DNA from: Pseudomonas sp. | Lineage (GTDB): Bacteria; Pseudomonadota; Gammaproteobacteria; Pseudomonadales; Pseudomonadaceae | Assembly: GCF_028293835.1 (NCBI RefSeq) | Contig: NZ_JAQGNX010000012.1 | Coordinates: 1-52,779, forward strand | Direction: 5' to 3' | DNA: 52,779 nucleotides | Shown here: piece after piece, positions 9,326 to 17,159 of the stretch | How positions within the stretch are numbered: the first letter of the stretch is position 1 | How the letters are laid out: every line of letters begins with the position of its first letter | Notes under the pieces: generated by a model | Seen by the model: only the letters and a program-made list of their open reading frames with translations | Databases searched by the model: none | What the model was told of the DNA's origin: nothing | Made by a program: the position numbers and the translations under genes

Positions 9326-10486
9326 ATGGGCAGCAGTCCTTTCACTCAGCAACTTCAAGGTGTTCGCGTGTTGGACATCAGTCGGGTTTTGGCCGGCCCG
9401 CATTGCACCGCGATGCTGGCGGACCTCGGCGCTGACGTTATCAAATTCGAAATGCCAGAGGAGGGCGACGACGCTCGCCATCTCGGGCCTTTTCAAGATG
9501 GACAAAGCGTTTACTTCGGGATGATCAATCGCGGTAAACGCAGCGTGGAAATTGACTTTAAGTCCGAGTCGCAGCGGGCGCGGTTTTATGAATTAGTGGC
9601 GAGTGCAGACGTCGTAGTCGAAAACTTTCGTCCGGGGGTTACTCAGCGTTTAGGTATCGATTTCGATTCACTCAAGCAGTACAACCCGCAGCTGATTTAC
9701 GCGAGCATTTCTGGCTTTGGCCAAAGCGGGCCTCTCTCGAAACGGCCGGCTTATGACATCGTTGCCCAGGCCATGTCTGGGCTGATGAGCGTGACAGGTT
9801 TCAGCAGCACCGGGCCGACGCGCAGCGGCGAAGCCATCGGCGATCTTTGCGCCGGGGTCTACGCGGCATGGGCGATCAGTTCCGCTTTGTTTGCTCGTGA
9901 GCGGCATGCTCCCGGCGCGCAATACATTGATGTGGCCATGTTCGATGTTTTGTTCAGCCTGCAAATGACCGGGCTGTCGAACCTGTACGCCAATGGGGAG
10001 GCGCCCGGCCTCGTGGGTAATCGTCACCCGGTGTCGACGCCGTTCGATACCTACCGTGCCTTAAATGGCCTGGTGGTGATTGCGGTCGCTAGCCAACGTC
10101 TGTTTGCCCGGCTGTGCGAGTGCATGGGCATGCCTGAATTAGCGGCTGATGCACGATTCGTCAATGACTCTCAGCGCACGCGTAACGAGCCGCTTCTGCG
10201 CTCGATCATCGAAGGTTGGACCGGTCAGTTTTCGGTCGACACGTTGTGTGATGTGCTGCTGGATGCGGGCGTGCCTTCGTCACCCGTCTGGAACCTCGCC
10301 GAAGCCGCCAGCAGCGAACAGGCGCGGGTACGCCAACTTCAGTTCTTGCCCGCAGGCTCTTATCTGCCGCTGGTTCCGCAGCCGGTATTTTTCAATGGTT
10401 GTAAACCCCACGTCTCCACCGTCGCGCCAATCCTCGGCGCTGACAACCACACCTTCGGCTTCAGTCAAACAGGAGCACGCGCATGA
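9326..10486 (+). CDS. Family III (CaiB/BaiF) CoA-transferase
   Basis: 386 residues from ATG 9326, which has GGGAG 7 nt upstream; a TTG at 9263 would add an unlikely 21 residues and would place the start downstream of the operator. Family features are LQGVRVLDISRVLAGPHCTAMLADLGADVIKFE at the N-terminus, the FGMINRGKRSVEIDFK motif, FRPGVTQRLGID, and the catalytic Asp near residue 173 in EAIGDLCAGVYAAW. Enzymes of this family move CoA between carboxylic acids through a mixed anhydride on that Asp. The stop overlaps the next start (ATGA), so it is translationally coupled to the acyl-CoA dehydrogenase. The pair recalls CaiB plus CaiA of carnitine metabolism. The substrate is unknown. Confidence 0.9.
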   Translation: MGSSPFTQQLQGVRVLDISRVLAGPHCTAMLADLGADVIKFEMPEEGDDARHLGPFQDGQSVYFGMINRGKRSVEIDFKSESQRARFYELVASADVVVENFRPGVTQRLGIDFDSLKQYNPQLIYASISGFGQSGPLSKRPAYDIVAQAMSGLMSVTGFSSTGPTRSGEAIGDLCAGVYAAWAISSALFARERHAPGAQYIDVAMFDVLFSLQMTGLSNLYANGEAPGLVGNRHPVSTPFDTYRALNGLVVIAVASQRLFARLCECMGMPELAADARFVNDSQRTRNEPLLRSIIEGWTGQFSVDTLCDVLLDAGVPSSPVWNLAEAASSEQARVRQLQFLPAGSYLPLVPQPVFFNGCKPHVSTVAPILGADNHTFGFSQTGARA

Positions 10487-11625
10487 ACTTTCAAATGGAC
10501 GAAACGGAGCAGGCAGTGATTGAAAGTGCCGAACAAGTGGCCAGGGAAGTCATACGGCCGTTGGCGCAGCACTATGACGAAAGCGAAAGCTTCTGTGCGG
10601 ACAGCATCAAGGCGTTGGGCGACCTGGGCTTCATGGGCATCAATTTGCCCCAAGCCTACGGTGGACTGGGAATTGGCAGCCTGGCCATGAGTTGCGTAGT
10701 CGAGGCGGTCGCCGGGGCCTGTGCATCCACCGCATCAGCATTGACTGCGCACTTCCTCGCCACTGATTCGATTTTGCTGGGCGGCACCGAGGCGCAAAAG
10801 CAAGAGTGGCTGCCGAGAGCAGCCAGCGGTGAGTGGCTCGGTGCGTTCGCACTGACCGAACCCGCCGCCGGTTCTAACCCGGCCGACATGCGCTGCCGTG
10901 GGGTTCGTGAAGACGGTGGATGGCGTTTGCGTGGCAACAAGCACTACATCACTAATGCCAAGGAAGCGGGCTTTATTGTGCTGTACGCCAAAACCGATGC
11001 CGACGCCGGGCACAAAGGGATCAGTGCCTTTTTGATTCCTCAGGGCACGCATGGGATCACATTCTCCAGTCCGGAAAAAACCATGGGCCTGCGCGGCAGC
11101 ACGATTTACGAGTTGGCACTGGACTGCTGGCTTGCGGACTCAGCACTGCTGGGCGTTGAGGGCGAGGGCTTCAATACGGCGATGGCGGTTCTGGACCGCG
11201 GGCGAGTCGAGGTGGCAGCCATGTCGCTGGGCATCGCCAGCGCCGCCATGCGCTGCAGCCTTGAATGGGTGCGCGAACGCCAGATCGGTACCAAGCCGTT
11301 GGCCGCTTACCAAGGCACCCAGTGGCGGTTGGCGGAAATGCACGCTCAGCTGGAATGTGCGCGCATGCTTACCTGGAAAGCCGCCGCGCGTCGCGACAGT
11401 GGCCAACGTTTCAGCCTGGAGTCGGCCACCGCCAAACTGGTTGCCTCCGAATGCGCCGGGTTCATTACCGACGCCGCCCTGCAACTGCACGGCGGTTACG
11501 GCTATATCCGCGACCTTCCGCTGGAGCGTTTCGTGCGTGACGCGCGGATTTTGCGCATCTTCGAAGGCACTTCGGAAATACAGAAAATGATAATTTCCCG
11601 TGGTTTGCTGGATGGGGTTAAGTAG
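10483..11625 (+). CDS. Acyl-CoA dehydrogenase
   Basis: A standard-length (380-residue) FAD-dependent acyl-CoA dehydrogenase that would introduce an alpha,beta double bond into an acyl-CoA. Visible are the flavin/substrate signature GAFALTEPAAGSNPADM, the KHYITNAKEAGFIVLYAKT strand, and the C-terminal LHGGYGYIRDLPLERFVRDARILRIFEGTSEIQ motif with the catalytic base Glu near residue 361. It overlaps the CoA-transferase gene by 4 nt and is the last gene of this operon. With a CoA-transferase partner, the most economical reading is activation of a free acid to its CoA ester, then desaturation. An ETF partner is not encoded nearby. Specific substrate not determined. Confidence 0.92.
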   Translation: MNFQMDETEQAVIESAEQVAREVIRPLAQHYDESESFCADSIKALGDLGFMGINLPQAYGGLGIGSLAMSCVVEAVAGACASTASALTAHFLATDSILLGGTEAQKQEWLPRAASGEWLGAFALTEPAAGSNPADMRCRGVREDGGWRLRGNKHYITNAKEAGFIVLYAKTDADAGHKGISAFLIPQGTHGITFSSPEKTMGLRGSTIYELALDCWLADSALLGVEGEGFNTAMAVLDRGRVEVAAMSLGIASAAMRCSLEWVRERQIGTKPLAAYQGTQWRLAEMHAQLECARMLTWKAAARRDSGQRFSLESATAKLVASECAGFITDAALQLHGGYGYIRDLPLERFVRDARILRIFEGTSEIQKMIISRGLLDGVK

Positions 11626-11645
11626 TGGCAGGGGCCTGTCAAACA

Positions 11646-11660
11646 ACGCTTAAGTAGCGT
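11646..11660. terminator. Small hairpin between convergent genes
   Basis: ACGCT-TAAGT-AGCGT lies in the 66 bp between the dehydrogenase stop and the convergent cupin gene. It is short and has no T-run, so a role in termination is only a possibility. Confidence 0.3.
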
Positions 11661-11691
11661 CTATACTCGCTGCTGACTCAGGCGTTTAGCC

Positions 11692-12036
11692 TCAAGCAAA
11701 CACAAAATACTTACGGACCGTTTCGACGACTTCCCAGATACCTTTCATCCCCGGTTCAACGATGAATATATCGCCGGCACGCAGGTGAATCGGCGCCATG
11801 CCGTCCGGGGTGATGATGCAATAGCCTTCCTGGAAATGGCAGTATTCCCACTTCACGTAGTCCACGCGCCATTTGCCCGGAGTACAGATCCAGGTGCCCA
11901 TAATCTTGCTGCCGTCTTCGGAGGTGTAGGCGTTGAGGTTGACGGTGTGCGGATCACCTTCGAGCTTTTCCCATTTACAGGCATCAAGCACGGGCAGCGG
12001 ATGAGTATCACGAAGAACGGTAATCGGCGTAGACAT
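11692..12036 (-). CDS. Cupin-domain protein (DUF861/EutQ-like)
   Basis: 114 residues forming a single small cupin barrel: a GTWICTPGKWRVDY strand pair, YCHFQEGYCIITPDG, and LRAGDIFIVEPGMKGIWEVVETVRKYFVF, the typical Cupin_3 C-terminal pattern in which the usual metal-binding His are mostly absent. ATG 12036 has GGAG 6 nt upstream. It is transcribed behind the LysR gene (64 nt gap) and towards the acyl-CoA dehydrogenase gene. Relatives are often uncharacterised accessory proteins of catabolic clusters. No specific function can be given. Confidence 0.8.
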   Translation of the reverse strand: MSTPITVLRDTHPLPVLDACKWEKLEGDPHTVNLNAYTSEDGSKIMGTWICTPGKWRVDYVKWEYCHFQEGYCIITPDGMAPIHLRAGDIFIVEPGMKGIWEVVETVRKYFVFA

Positions 12037-12100
12037 GGCAACTCCAGAGGTGGGCGCGCGGTTAACAGCGCGGGAACACCATAGGGCGGTTGCTTGATCG

Positions 12101-13018
12101 TCAGTTGTCTGTGTTCGACACTGAAGTGTCCAGAAACGCTGTGCTCAGGTCTTTTATCAACGCCTTGGCATACCCCGGCAGCGCGGAAAAATCCGTCGCA
12201 CACAGGACCAGTTTTCGATCAGCCCACGGGTCGTTTAACGGAACGCTCTTTACCGTGTGCGTGTGCTCATAACGATCAACCGCCGCTTGCGGCACGATGC
12301 CCAGCCCCGCACCCCGCGCGACCATGCGCAACACCCCTGCAAAGCCTTCGGCCCGGGCCCGAATGCGCAAACGCTTGCCCACGTGCAAGGCCTGTTCTTC
12401 GAGATAAATCGCCATCGCGTTGCTGGCAGTCAAGGCTACATGCTCGTAGTCCAGAGTCTGCGCAAAGCATAGGGACTGGTGTGTGTTTAGCGGGTGCTCC
12501 GGTGGCATGACTAACGCCAGCGGGTCATCCCGGAAGGGCAATGTTTGTAGGTCGCTGGCGTCAACTGCGTCGGAAATGATGCCGATGTCTGCCGCGCCCT
12601 GGCGTACGGCGTGGAGGATTCGCAGGCTTGGGTGTTCTTCCAGGTCAACGTCGATGGAGGGATGTTTTATCAAGAAGTCCGCTAACAGCTCCGGCAGGTA
12701 TTCGGTAAGTGCCGAGGTATTGCACAGCAGTCGGACCTGGCCCTTGAAGCCCTTGGCATAGTCCGTCAAACAAAACTGCATGCGCTCGACTTGCTGCAAA
12801 ATCAAGCGGGCGTGCCGGGCCATCGCTTTGCCCGCAGGCGTCGGCGTCACGCCACGTCGTCCGCGCTCCAATAATGGAGTGCCCAGCGATCCTTCCAGCG
12901 CCCGAATCCGTGCGCTGGCGGAGGCCAGTGACAAATGACTGCGGTCAGCGCCGGCAGTGATATTGCCGCTCTCGGTAATATTGAGAAATAGCCGCAGGTC
13001 GATCAGGTCAAAGTGCAT
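12101..13018 (-). CDS. LysR-family transcriptional regulator (divergent from TauE/SafE gene)
   Basis: 305 residues. The N-terminal helix-turn-helix is LRLFLNITESGNITAGADRSHLSLASASARIRALEGSLGTPLLER, followed by a typical effector domain (GQVRLLCNTSALTEYLPELL, GAADIGIISDAVD, LALVMPPEHPL, GAGLGIVPQAAVDRY). It is divergently arranged with a TauE/SafE permease gene, the common layout in which the regulator controls the exporter. A short inverted repeat in the shared 96 bp promoter is listed separately. The effector is unknown. Confidence 0.88.
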   Translation of the reverse strand: MHFDLIDLRLFLNITESGNITAGADRSHLSLASASARIRALEGSLGTPLLERGRRGVTPTPAGKAMARHARLILQQVERMQFCLTDYAKGFKGQVRLLCNTSALTEYLPELLADFLIKHPSIDVDLEEHPSLRILHAVRQGAADIGIISDAVDASDLQTLPFRDDPLALVMPPEHPLNTHQSLCFAQTLDYEHVALTASNAMAIYLEEQALHVGKRLRIRARAEGFAGVLRMVARGAGLGIVPQAAVDRYEHTHTVKSVPLNDPWADRKLVLCATDFSALPGYAKALIKDLSTAFLDTSVSNTDN

Positions 13019-13053
13019 TTGAGTTCACCTGTTTAAGCAGCCTCTGTCTCTAC

Positions 13054-13068
13054 CTGAGGCAGGCTCAG
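13054..13068. promoter_or_regulatory. Candidate LysR-type box
   Basis: CTGAG-GCAGG-CTCAG is a perfect interrupted palindrome centred about 43 bp from the LysR start and about 54 bp from the permease start. The position suits autoregulation plus activation of the divergent gene. Size and spacing are close to LysR boxes, but the sequence is GC-rich for one. Confidence 0.35.
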
Positions 13069-13114
13069 TATATGGCAGCTTTTCAGAAACGTCTGACGGC
13101 TACAGTATTGGTTC

Positions 13115-13876
13115 ATGAATATACTTTTCGAACTTTACCAACATCTTGGCTGGACACTGTCCTTGCTGGTGTTGTGCGTCTTTATGATGGCCGGTGTGGT
13201 CAAGGGCGTTATTGGTCTTGGCTTACCGACGGTGGCTATGGGTTTGTTAGGGCTGACTATGCTACCGACGCAGGCTGCCGCTTTGTTGATTATTCCGGCG
13301 ACGGTGACCAACGTCTGGCAACTGGCGGCGGGCGGGCAATTGCGGGCATTGATCAGGCGATTGTGGCCGATGCTGTTATTGATTTTTCTCGGCACCGGCC
13401 TCGGTACGCTCTGGTTGGGCATGGGCTCGGATCAATCCATGGGTCGCGTATTGGGCGGGGTATTGGTGCTGTATGCGCTGAGCGGGTTGTTGCTGCCGCC
13501 TCTGCACGTTGCGCAGCGATTTGAGGCGTGGCTCGGGCCGCTATGTGGATTGATCACGGGCATCGTGACATCAGCCACTGGGTTATTCGTAATTCCTGCG
13601 GTGCCTTATTTACAAGCGCTGGGCCTGGACCGTAACCAGTTGGTTCAGGCGCTGGGCTTGTCGTTCACCGTCTCCACGTTGGCGTTGGCAGCGGGGTTGT
13701 ATTGGCGTGGAGCGCTAGATGGCGGCGAGATGGGCGCCTCGGTGGTGGCGTTAGTGCCTGCACTACTAGGCATGTTGCTTGGCCAGTGGCTGCGTCAACG
13801 CATCAGCGCGGTGGTGTTTAAACAAGTGTTTTTCGTTGGGATGGGATTGCTCGGATTGCATCTGGCGGCAGGTTAA
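13115..13876 (+). CDS. Sulfite exporter TauE/SafE-family membrane protein
   Basis: 253 residues, almost entirely hydrophobic, with about 7-8 transmembrane segments. The family's repeated pattern is visible: a GVVKGVIGLGLPTVAMGLLGLTMLPTQAAALLIIPATVTNVWQL block in the N-terminal half and a LCGLITGIVTSATGLFVIPAVPYLQALGL block in the C-terminal half. The family (formerly DUF81) exports organosulfur anions or other small acids, with specificity rarely known. ATG 13115 has a poor Shine-Dalgarno. Divergent LysR suggests substrate-dependent expression. Confidence 0.85.
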   Translation: MNILFELYQHLGWTLSLLVLCVFMMAGVVKGVIGLGLPTVAMGLLGLTMLPTQAAALLIIPATVTNVWQLAAGGQLRALIRRLWPMLLLIFLGTGLGTLWLGMGSDQSMGRVLGGVLVLYALSGLLLPPLHVAQRFEAWLGPLCGLITGIVTSATGLFVIPAVPYLQALGLDRNQLVQALGLSFTVSTLALAAGLYWRGALDGGEMGASVVALVPALLGMLLGQWLRQRISAVVFKQVFFVGMGLLGLHLAAG

Positions 13877-14012
13877 TCGGTTCACTGCAACAATGTTCTG
13901 GTGATTAGTGCGTGTGGGTCAAATGTGATTTGTGCGTTTCGGGCTTATTCCGTCGACGGTGCATCGGTATTCTGCCGCCATCCGATTTCCCGTCTTCTCA
14001 ATGAGAACTCCC

Positions 14013-14597
14013 ATGAAAAAGATTTTGCTACTGAACGGCGGCAAGAAGTTCGCGCACTCCGATGGCTTGTACAACGCCACGTTGCACGACGCCGCACTGG
14101 CCTTCCTTGACCGCTCGGGCTTCGACATCAAAGAAACCCAGATTGATGCCGGCTACGACGTCGTTGAAGAAGTGGCCAAGTTTGTCTGGGCCGATGTCAT
14201 TATTTACCAAATGCCGGGCTGGTGGATGGGCGCGCCGTGGATCGTCAAAAAATACCTCGACGAAGTCTTCACCGAAGGCTACGGCAGCCTGTACGCCAAC
14301 GACGGCCGCACTCGCTCCGACGCCTCGCAACGCTATGGCAGCGGTGGCCTGCTGCACGGTAAGCGCTATATGATTTCCGCCACTTGGAACGCACCGCAGC
14401 AAGCGTTTGACGACCCGGCTGACTTCTTTGAAGGCAAAGGCGTGGATGCGGTGTATTTCCCGTTCCACAAGGCCAACGAGTTTTTGGGTCTGACGGCTTT
14501 GCCTACGTTCCTCTCAGTGGACGTAATGAAAGTCCCGGCGATCGAGGCTGACGTGAAGCGTTATGAGGCGCACCTGGCAGCGGCGTTTAACGCTTAA
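14013..14597 (+). CDS. mdaB: NAD(P)H:quinone oxidoreductase, MdaB type
   Basis: 194 residues from ATG 14013 (MKKILLLNGGKKFAHSDG); the length agrees with E. coli MdaB. In-frame codons from 13932 do not resemble the family. It has a flavodoxin-like fold: the phosphate loop NGGKKFAHSDG near the N-terminus, YQMPGWWMGAPWIVKKYLDEVFTEG for the flavin/dimer contact, GGLLHGKRYMISATWNAP, and a C-terminal helix. MdaB reduces quinones by two electrons with NADPH and FAD, protecting against redox-cycling compounds. It lies upstream, on the same strand, of a LysR gene, separated by repeats. Confidence 0.9.
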   Translation: MKKILLLNGGKKFAHSDGLYNATLHDAALAFLDRSGFDIKETQIDAGYDVVEEVAKFVWADVIIYQMPGWWMGAPWIVKKYLDEVFTEGYGSLYANDGRTRSDASQRYGSGGLLHGKRYMISATWNAPQQAFDDPADFFEGKGVDAVYFPFHKANEFLGLTALPTFLSVDVMKVPAIEADVKRYEAHLAAAFNA

Positions 14598-14612
14598 CCA
14601 ACAGCGCAATCA

Positions 14613-14700
14613 CTGTAGGAGGGTCCGCCACGTCTTCGACGCCGCGCTGTCGCGCATCAAACACAAAACCTAGAGATTATTTTTTCGGTCAATAAGTTAT
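14613..14700 (+). repeat. Long dispersed repeat, copy 1
   Basis: This ~88 bp sequence recurs in inverted orientation at 18083-18168. Shared blocks include TCCGCCACGTCT, CGACGCC, CAAACACAAAACCTA, AGATTATTTTT and TCAATAAGTTAT. It sits just downstream of mdaB and just before a REP pair. It codes for no recognisable protein. Confidence 0.82.
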
Positions 14701-14714
14701 TCGTTGTTTGATAA

Positions 14715-14810
14715 GAGCCAACGTGTTGGCGATATAAGCACCACCACGGTGGGTTCAGTTTACTGCGGCTTACTGCGGCGCCTGCCTCGCCAACAAGTTG
14801 GCTCCTACAG
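14715..14810. repeat. REP-type inverted pair
   Basis: GAGCCAACGTGTTGGCGA and the inverted arm TCGCCAACAAGTTGGCTCC are separated by about 55 bp. It is the same element family as at 5865, 23595, 47101 and 51749. It lies directly after repeat copy 1. Confidence 0.85.
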
Positions 14811-14895
14811 GGGGTGCAGCTACGCACTGATGATCTGATCTGTCTTTTGCTTAAAACAACGCTAGTATCTAGCCAGTTTTGAGCGGGGGACAACA

Positions 14896-15792
14896 GTGAA
14901 AGCCAGATCTGATGAGTTGCAGGTGTTCGTTTCGGTGATCGAAAGCGGTTCGATATCGGCCGCTGCCGAGCAGGTGGGGCAAACGCCGTCGGCGATCAGC
15001 CGGACGTTGTCGCGGCTTGAGGCCAAGCTGGAGACCACGTTGATCAACCGCACCACCCGGCGGATGGACCTGACCGAAGAAGGCAAATTCTTCCTCGAAA
15101 AGGCCAAACACATTCTCGCCCAGATGGATGACCTGGAAGAGCGCTTGTCTCTGCGCCAACATACCCCCGCCGGACGCCTGCGAATCAACGCCGCGTCGCC
15201 GTTCATGTTGCATGCGGTGGTGCCGTATGTGGCCGAGTTCCGCGCGCTGTACCCCGATATTCTGCTTGAACTCAACAGCAATGACCTGATCATCGACCTG
15301 CTCGAGCAGAGCACCGACGTGGCGATTCGCATCGGCACGCTGGCCGATTCGACACTGCACGCACGCTCCCTGGGCAGTAGCCCGCTGAACATCCTCGCCA
15401 GTCCCGCTTACCTGAAAACACACGGCACACCGACCACCGTTGAGGCGCTGGCCGATCATTCGCTGATCGGTTTTACTCAAACCGAAACCCTGAATCATTG
15501 GCCGCTGCGGCATGCCGAAGGGGATCGACTGCAGATCCAGCCGGCCTTGTCTGCCTCAAGCGGAGAAACATTGCGTCAATTAGCCTTGGCCGGGGAGGGC
15601 ATTGTCTGTCTGTCGCACTTCATGACCCACGAAGACATCCGCCTCAAGCGCTTGCAGGTTATTCTGCCCGAGGCCAACAGCGGTTATCGGCAGCCGATCC
15701 ACGCGGTGTACTACCGAAATTCGCAGTTGGCGCTGCGTATTCAATGCTTTTTAGACTTTATCCAAAAAAAGCTGGCAAATTACGCCGCGTGA
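14896..15792 (+). CDS. LysR-family transcriptional regulator
   Basis: 298 residues, GTG start at 14896 behind GGGGGA. The helix-turn-helix is LQVFVSVIESGSISAAAEQVGQTPSAISRTLSRLEAKLETTLINRTTRRMDLTEEG. The effector domain contains GRLRINAASPFMLHAVVPYV, DVAIRIGTLADSTLHAR and GEGIVCLSHFM. This is the CrgA/DmlR-like subfamily common beside quinone reductases and short-chain oxidoreductases. mdaB lies upstream on the same strand, so mdaB is the likely target, though repeats separate them. Effector unknown. Confidence 0.88.
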   Translation: MKARSDELQVFVSVIESGSISAAAEQVGQTPSAISRTLSRLEAKLETTLINRTTRRMDLTEEGKFFLEKAKHILAQMDDLEERLSLRQHTPAGRLRINAASPFMLHAVVPYVAEFRALYPDILLELNSNDLIIDLLEQSTDVAIRIGTLADSTLHARSLGSSPLNILASPAYLKTHGTPTTVEALADHSLIGFTQTETLNHWPLRHAEGDRLQIQPALSASSGETLRQLALAGEGIVCLSHFMTHEDIRLKRLQVILPEANSGYRQPIHAVYYRNSQLALRIQCFLDFIQKKLANYAA

Positions 15793-15904
15793 GGATCAAG
15801 CCTTTACCGATTATTTACTGTGCCGGGCTCGTTGCGTGAGGCCGCTGCAGTTAGGCTTGCTCGCTATAGCCGAGCTAACTGATAGGGATGAATGTGTGGG
15901 GCGC

Positions 15905-17047
15905 ATGAATTTTCAACCGAGACACTGGCTTGCTGTGGGTGTGCTGATTGGCACTATAGGTCTGACAACTGGCTGCGCTACCAACCCGGCGGAACCGCAC
16001 ATAAAGTTTATCGAACTGATTAACAAAGACCTGATCACCGCGTATCAACCGGCCCATAACGAGGTATCCGGTTGGGATGATACGTGGCAGCTAGGACGGC
16101 AATCGGTGGATGTCGCCTGGCTGGCCCCTATTAGCCACGAGCGTTTGCCGCTGATTATTTACCTGCCAGGGCTTGGTGAGCCAGCCACAGCGGGCGAGCA
16201 ATGGCGCGACGCCTGGGCGCAAGCTGGCTATGCAGTGTTGTCGGTTCAGGGGCAAGCCTACGGGCCAGCACTCTACCTCACGGGCCAGGCCCAGGCTGGC
16301 GTGTTTCGTGAATTGGCGGCTGATCGTTATTCCAGCGCGTCCTTGCGTGACCGGCTGAACACGCTGCAACAGGTGCTAACTGACGTTCGGGCGCGAGCGG
16401 CCAAAGGCGACGCACAGTTGGCGGCTATAGATTGGAATCAAGTAACCGTGGCCGGTTTTGACCTGGGTGCGCAAACGGCTGCTGCGGTGGCAGGTGCGGG
16501 ACAAGCCGGCGGTGCATCGGGCGTTGATGTGCAGCCCAAAGCCGTGCTGCTGCTCAGTCCCTATGTCGACGTCGAGGCCAGGCCCGAGGCGTTTGCGCGT
16601 ATGGCTTCGCCGGTGCTGACGATCACCAGCCCGGACGACGAAGACCCATTCAATTGGGTCAGCTCAAATCAGCAGCGGGAATTACTCGGTGCGTCGGTGA
16701 CGGCTGCCGGCAGTTATCGCTTGAAGTTGGCGCGCGCCACTTACAAGACCTTGTCCGGCTCGGATCTGGTGCCGGTTCCAGCCGAGGGAAAGGCACCTAA
16801 AGCACCGCCGCCAGGCGACGAACACACCCCCGGCGGGAAAAGCCATGCCAAGACCAAACTCGTAGGGTCTGAAGGTGGGCACAGTCCTGTTGGGGCCGAG
16901 CCGGTTCCGGATCATAAACAAGTCGCTTCCATTCAGGCTGTCAGCCAGGCATTTCTCGACAGTCGGGTAAAGCACAACCCGGCCGCCAGCGAATGGCTGC
17001 AGAAAGCTGCGCCAGGATGGTTGGGGAACGCGGGCTGGCTGCAATAA
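15905..17047 (+). CDS. Putative lipoprotein with an alpha/beta-hydrolase fold and an Asp at the nucleophile position
   Basis: 380 residues from ATG 15905 (GTGGGG upstream); the 23 residues before it look non-coding. The N-terminus is a signal peptide ending in a lipobox-like LTTGC (Cys24), so it is probably envelope-anchored. The hydrolase core shows IIYLPGLGEPATAGEQW, then VAGFDLGAQTAAA, where the nucleophile elbow is G-F-D-L-G with Asp near residue 186 instead of Ser. An Asp nucleophile is known from epoxide hydrolases and haloalkane dehalogenases of this fold. A Pro/Gly/Lys-rich, probably disordered segment (about residues 285-335) interrupts the C-terminal part. Substrate unknown; the protein may also be non-catalytic. 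Confidence 0.7.
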   Translation: MNFQPRHWLAVGVLIGTIGLTTGCATNPAEPHIKFIELINKDLITAYQPAHNEVSGWDDTWQLGRQSVDVAWLAPISHERLPLIIYLPGLGEPATAGEQWRDAWAQAGYAVLSVQGQAYGPALYLTGQAQAGVFRELAADRYSSASLRDRLNTLQQVLTDVRARAAKGDAQLAAIDWNQVTVAGFDLGAQTAAAVAGAGQAGGASGVDVQPKAVLLLSPYVDVEARPEAFARMASPVLTITSPDDEDPFNWVSSNQQRELLGASVTAAGSYRLKLARATYKTLSGSDLVPVPAEGKAPKAPPPGDEHTPGGKSHAKTKLVGSEGGHSPVGAEPVPDHKQVASIQAVSQAFLDSRVKHNPAASEWLQKAAPGWLGNAGWLQ

Positions 17048-17120
17048 CTGGCTATTTGTGACATCAGCGCAACAGTCATTTGGTCCGGCAGCCATTTTTC
17101 ATGGGCGCTGACTTCCTGAT

Positions 17121-17147
17121 AATGGGTTTAGATTTTTTGAACCCATT
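17121..17147 (+). promoter_or_regulatory. Perfect 8-bp inverted repeat abutting the epimerase Shine-Dalgarno
   Basis: AATGGGTT and AACCCATT enclose 11 nt rich in T and end exactly at AGGAG, 12 nt before the ATG at 17160. As DNA it could be an operator; as RNA it is a hairpin that could tune ribosome access. No other copy was noticed. Confidence 0.45.
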
Positions 17148-17159
17148 AGGAGTTACCCC

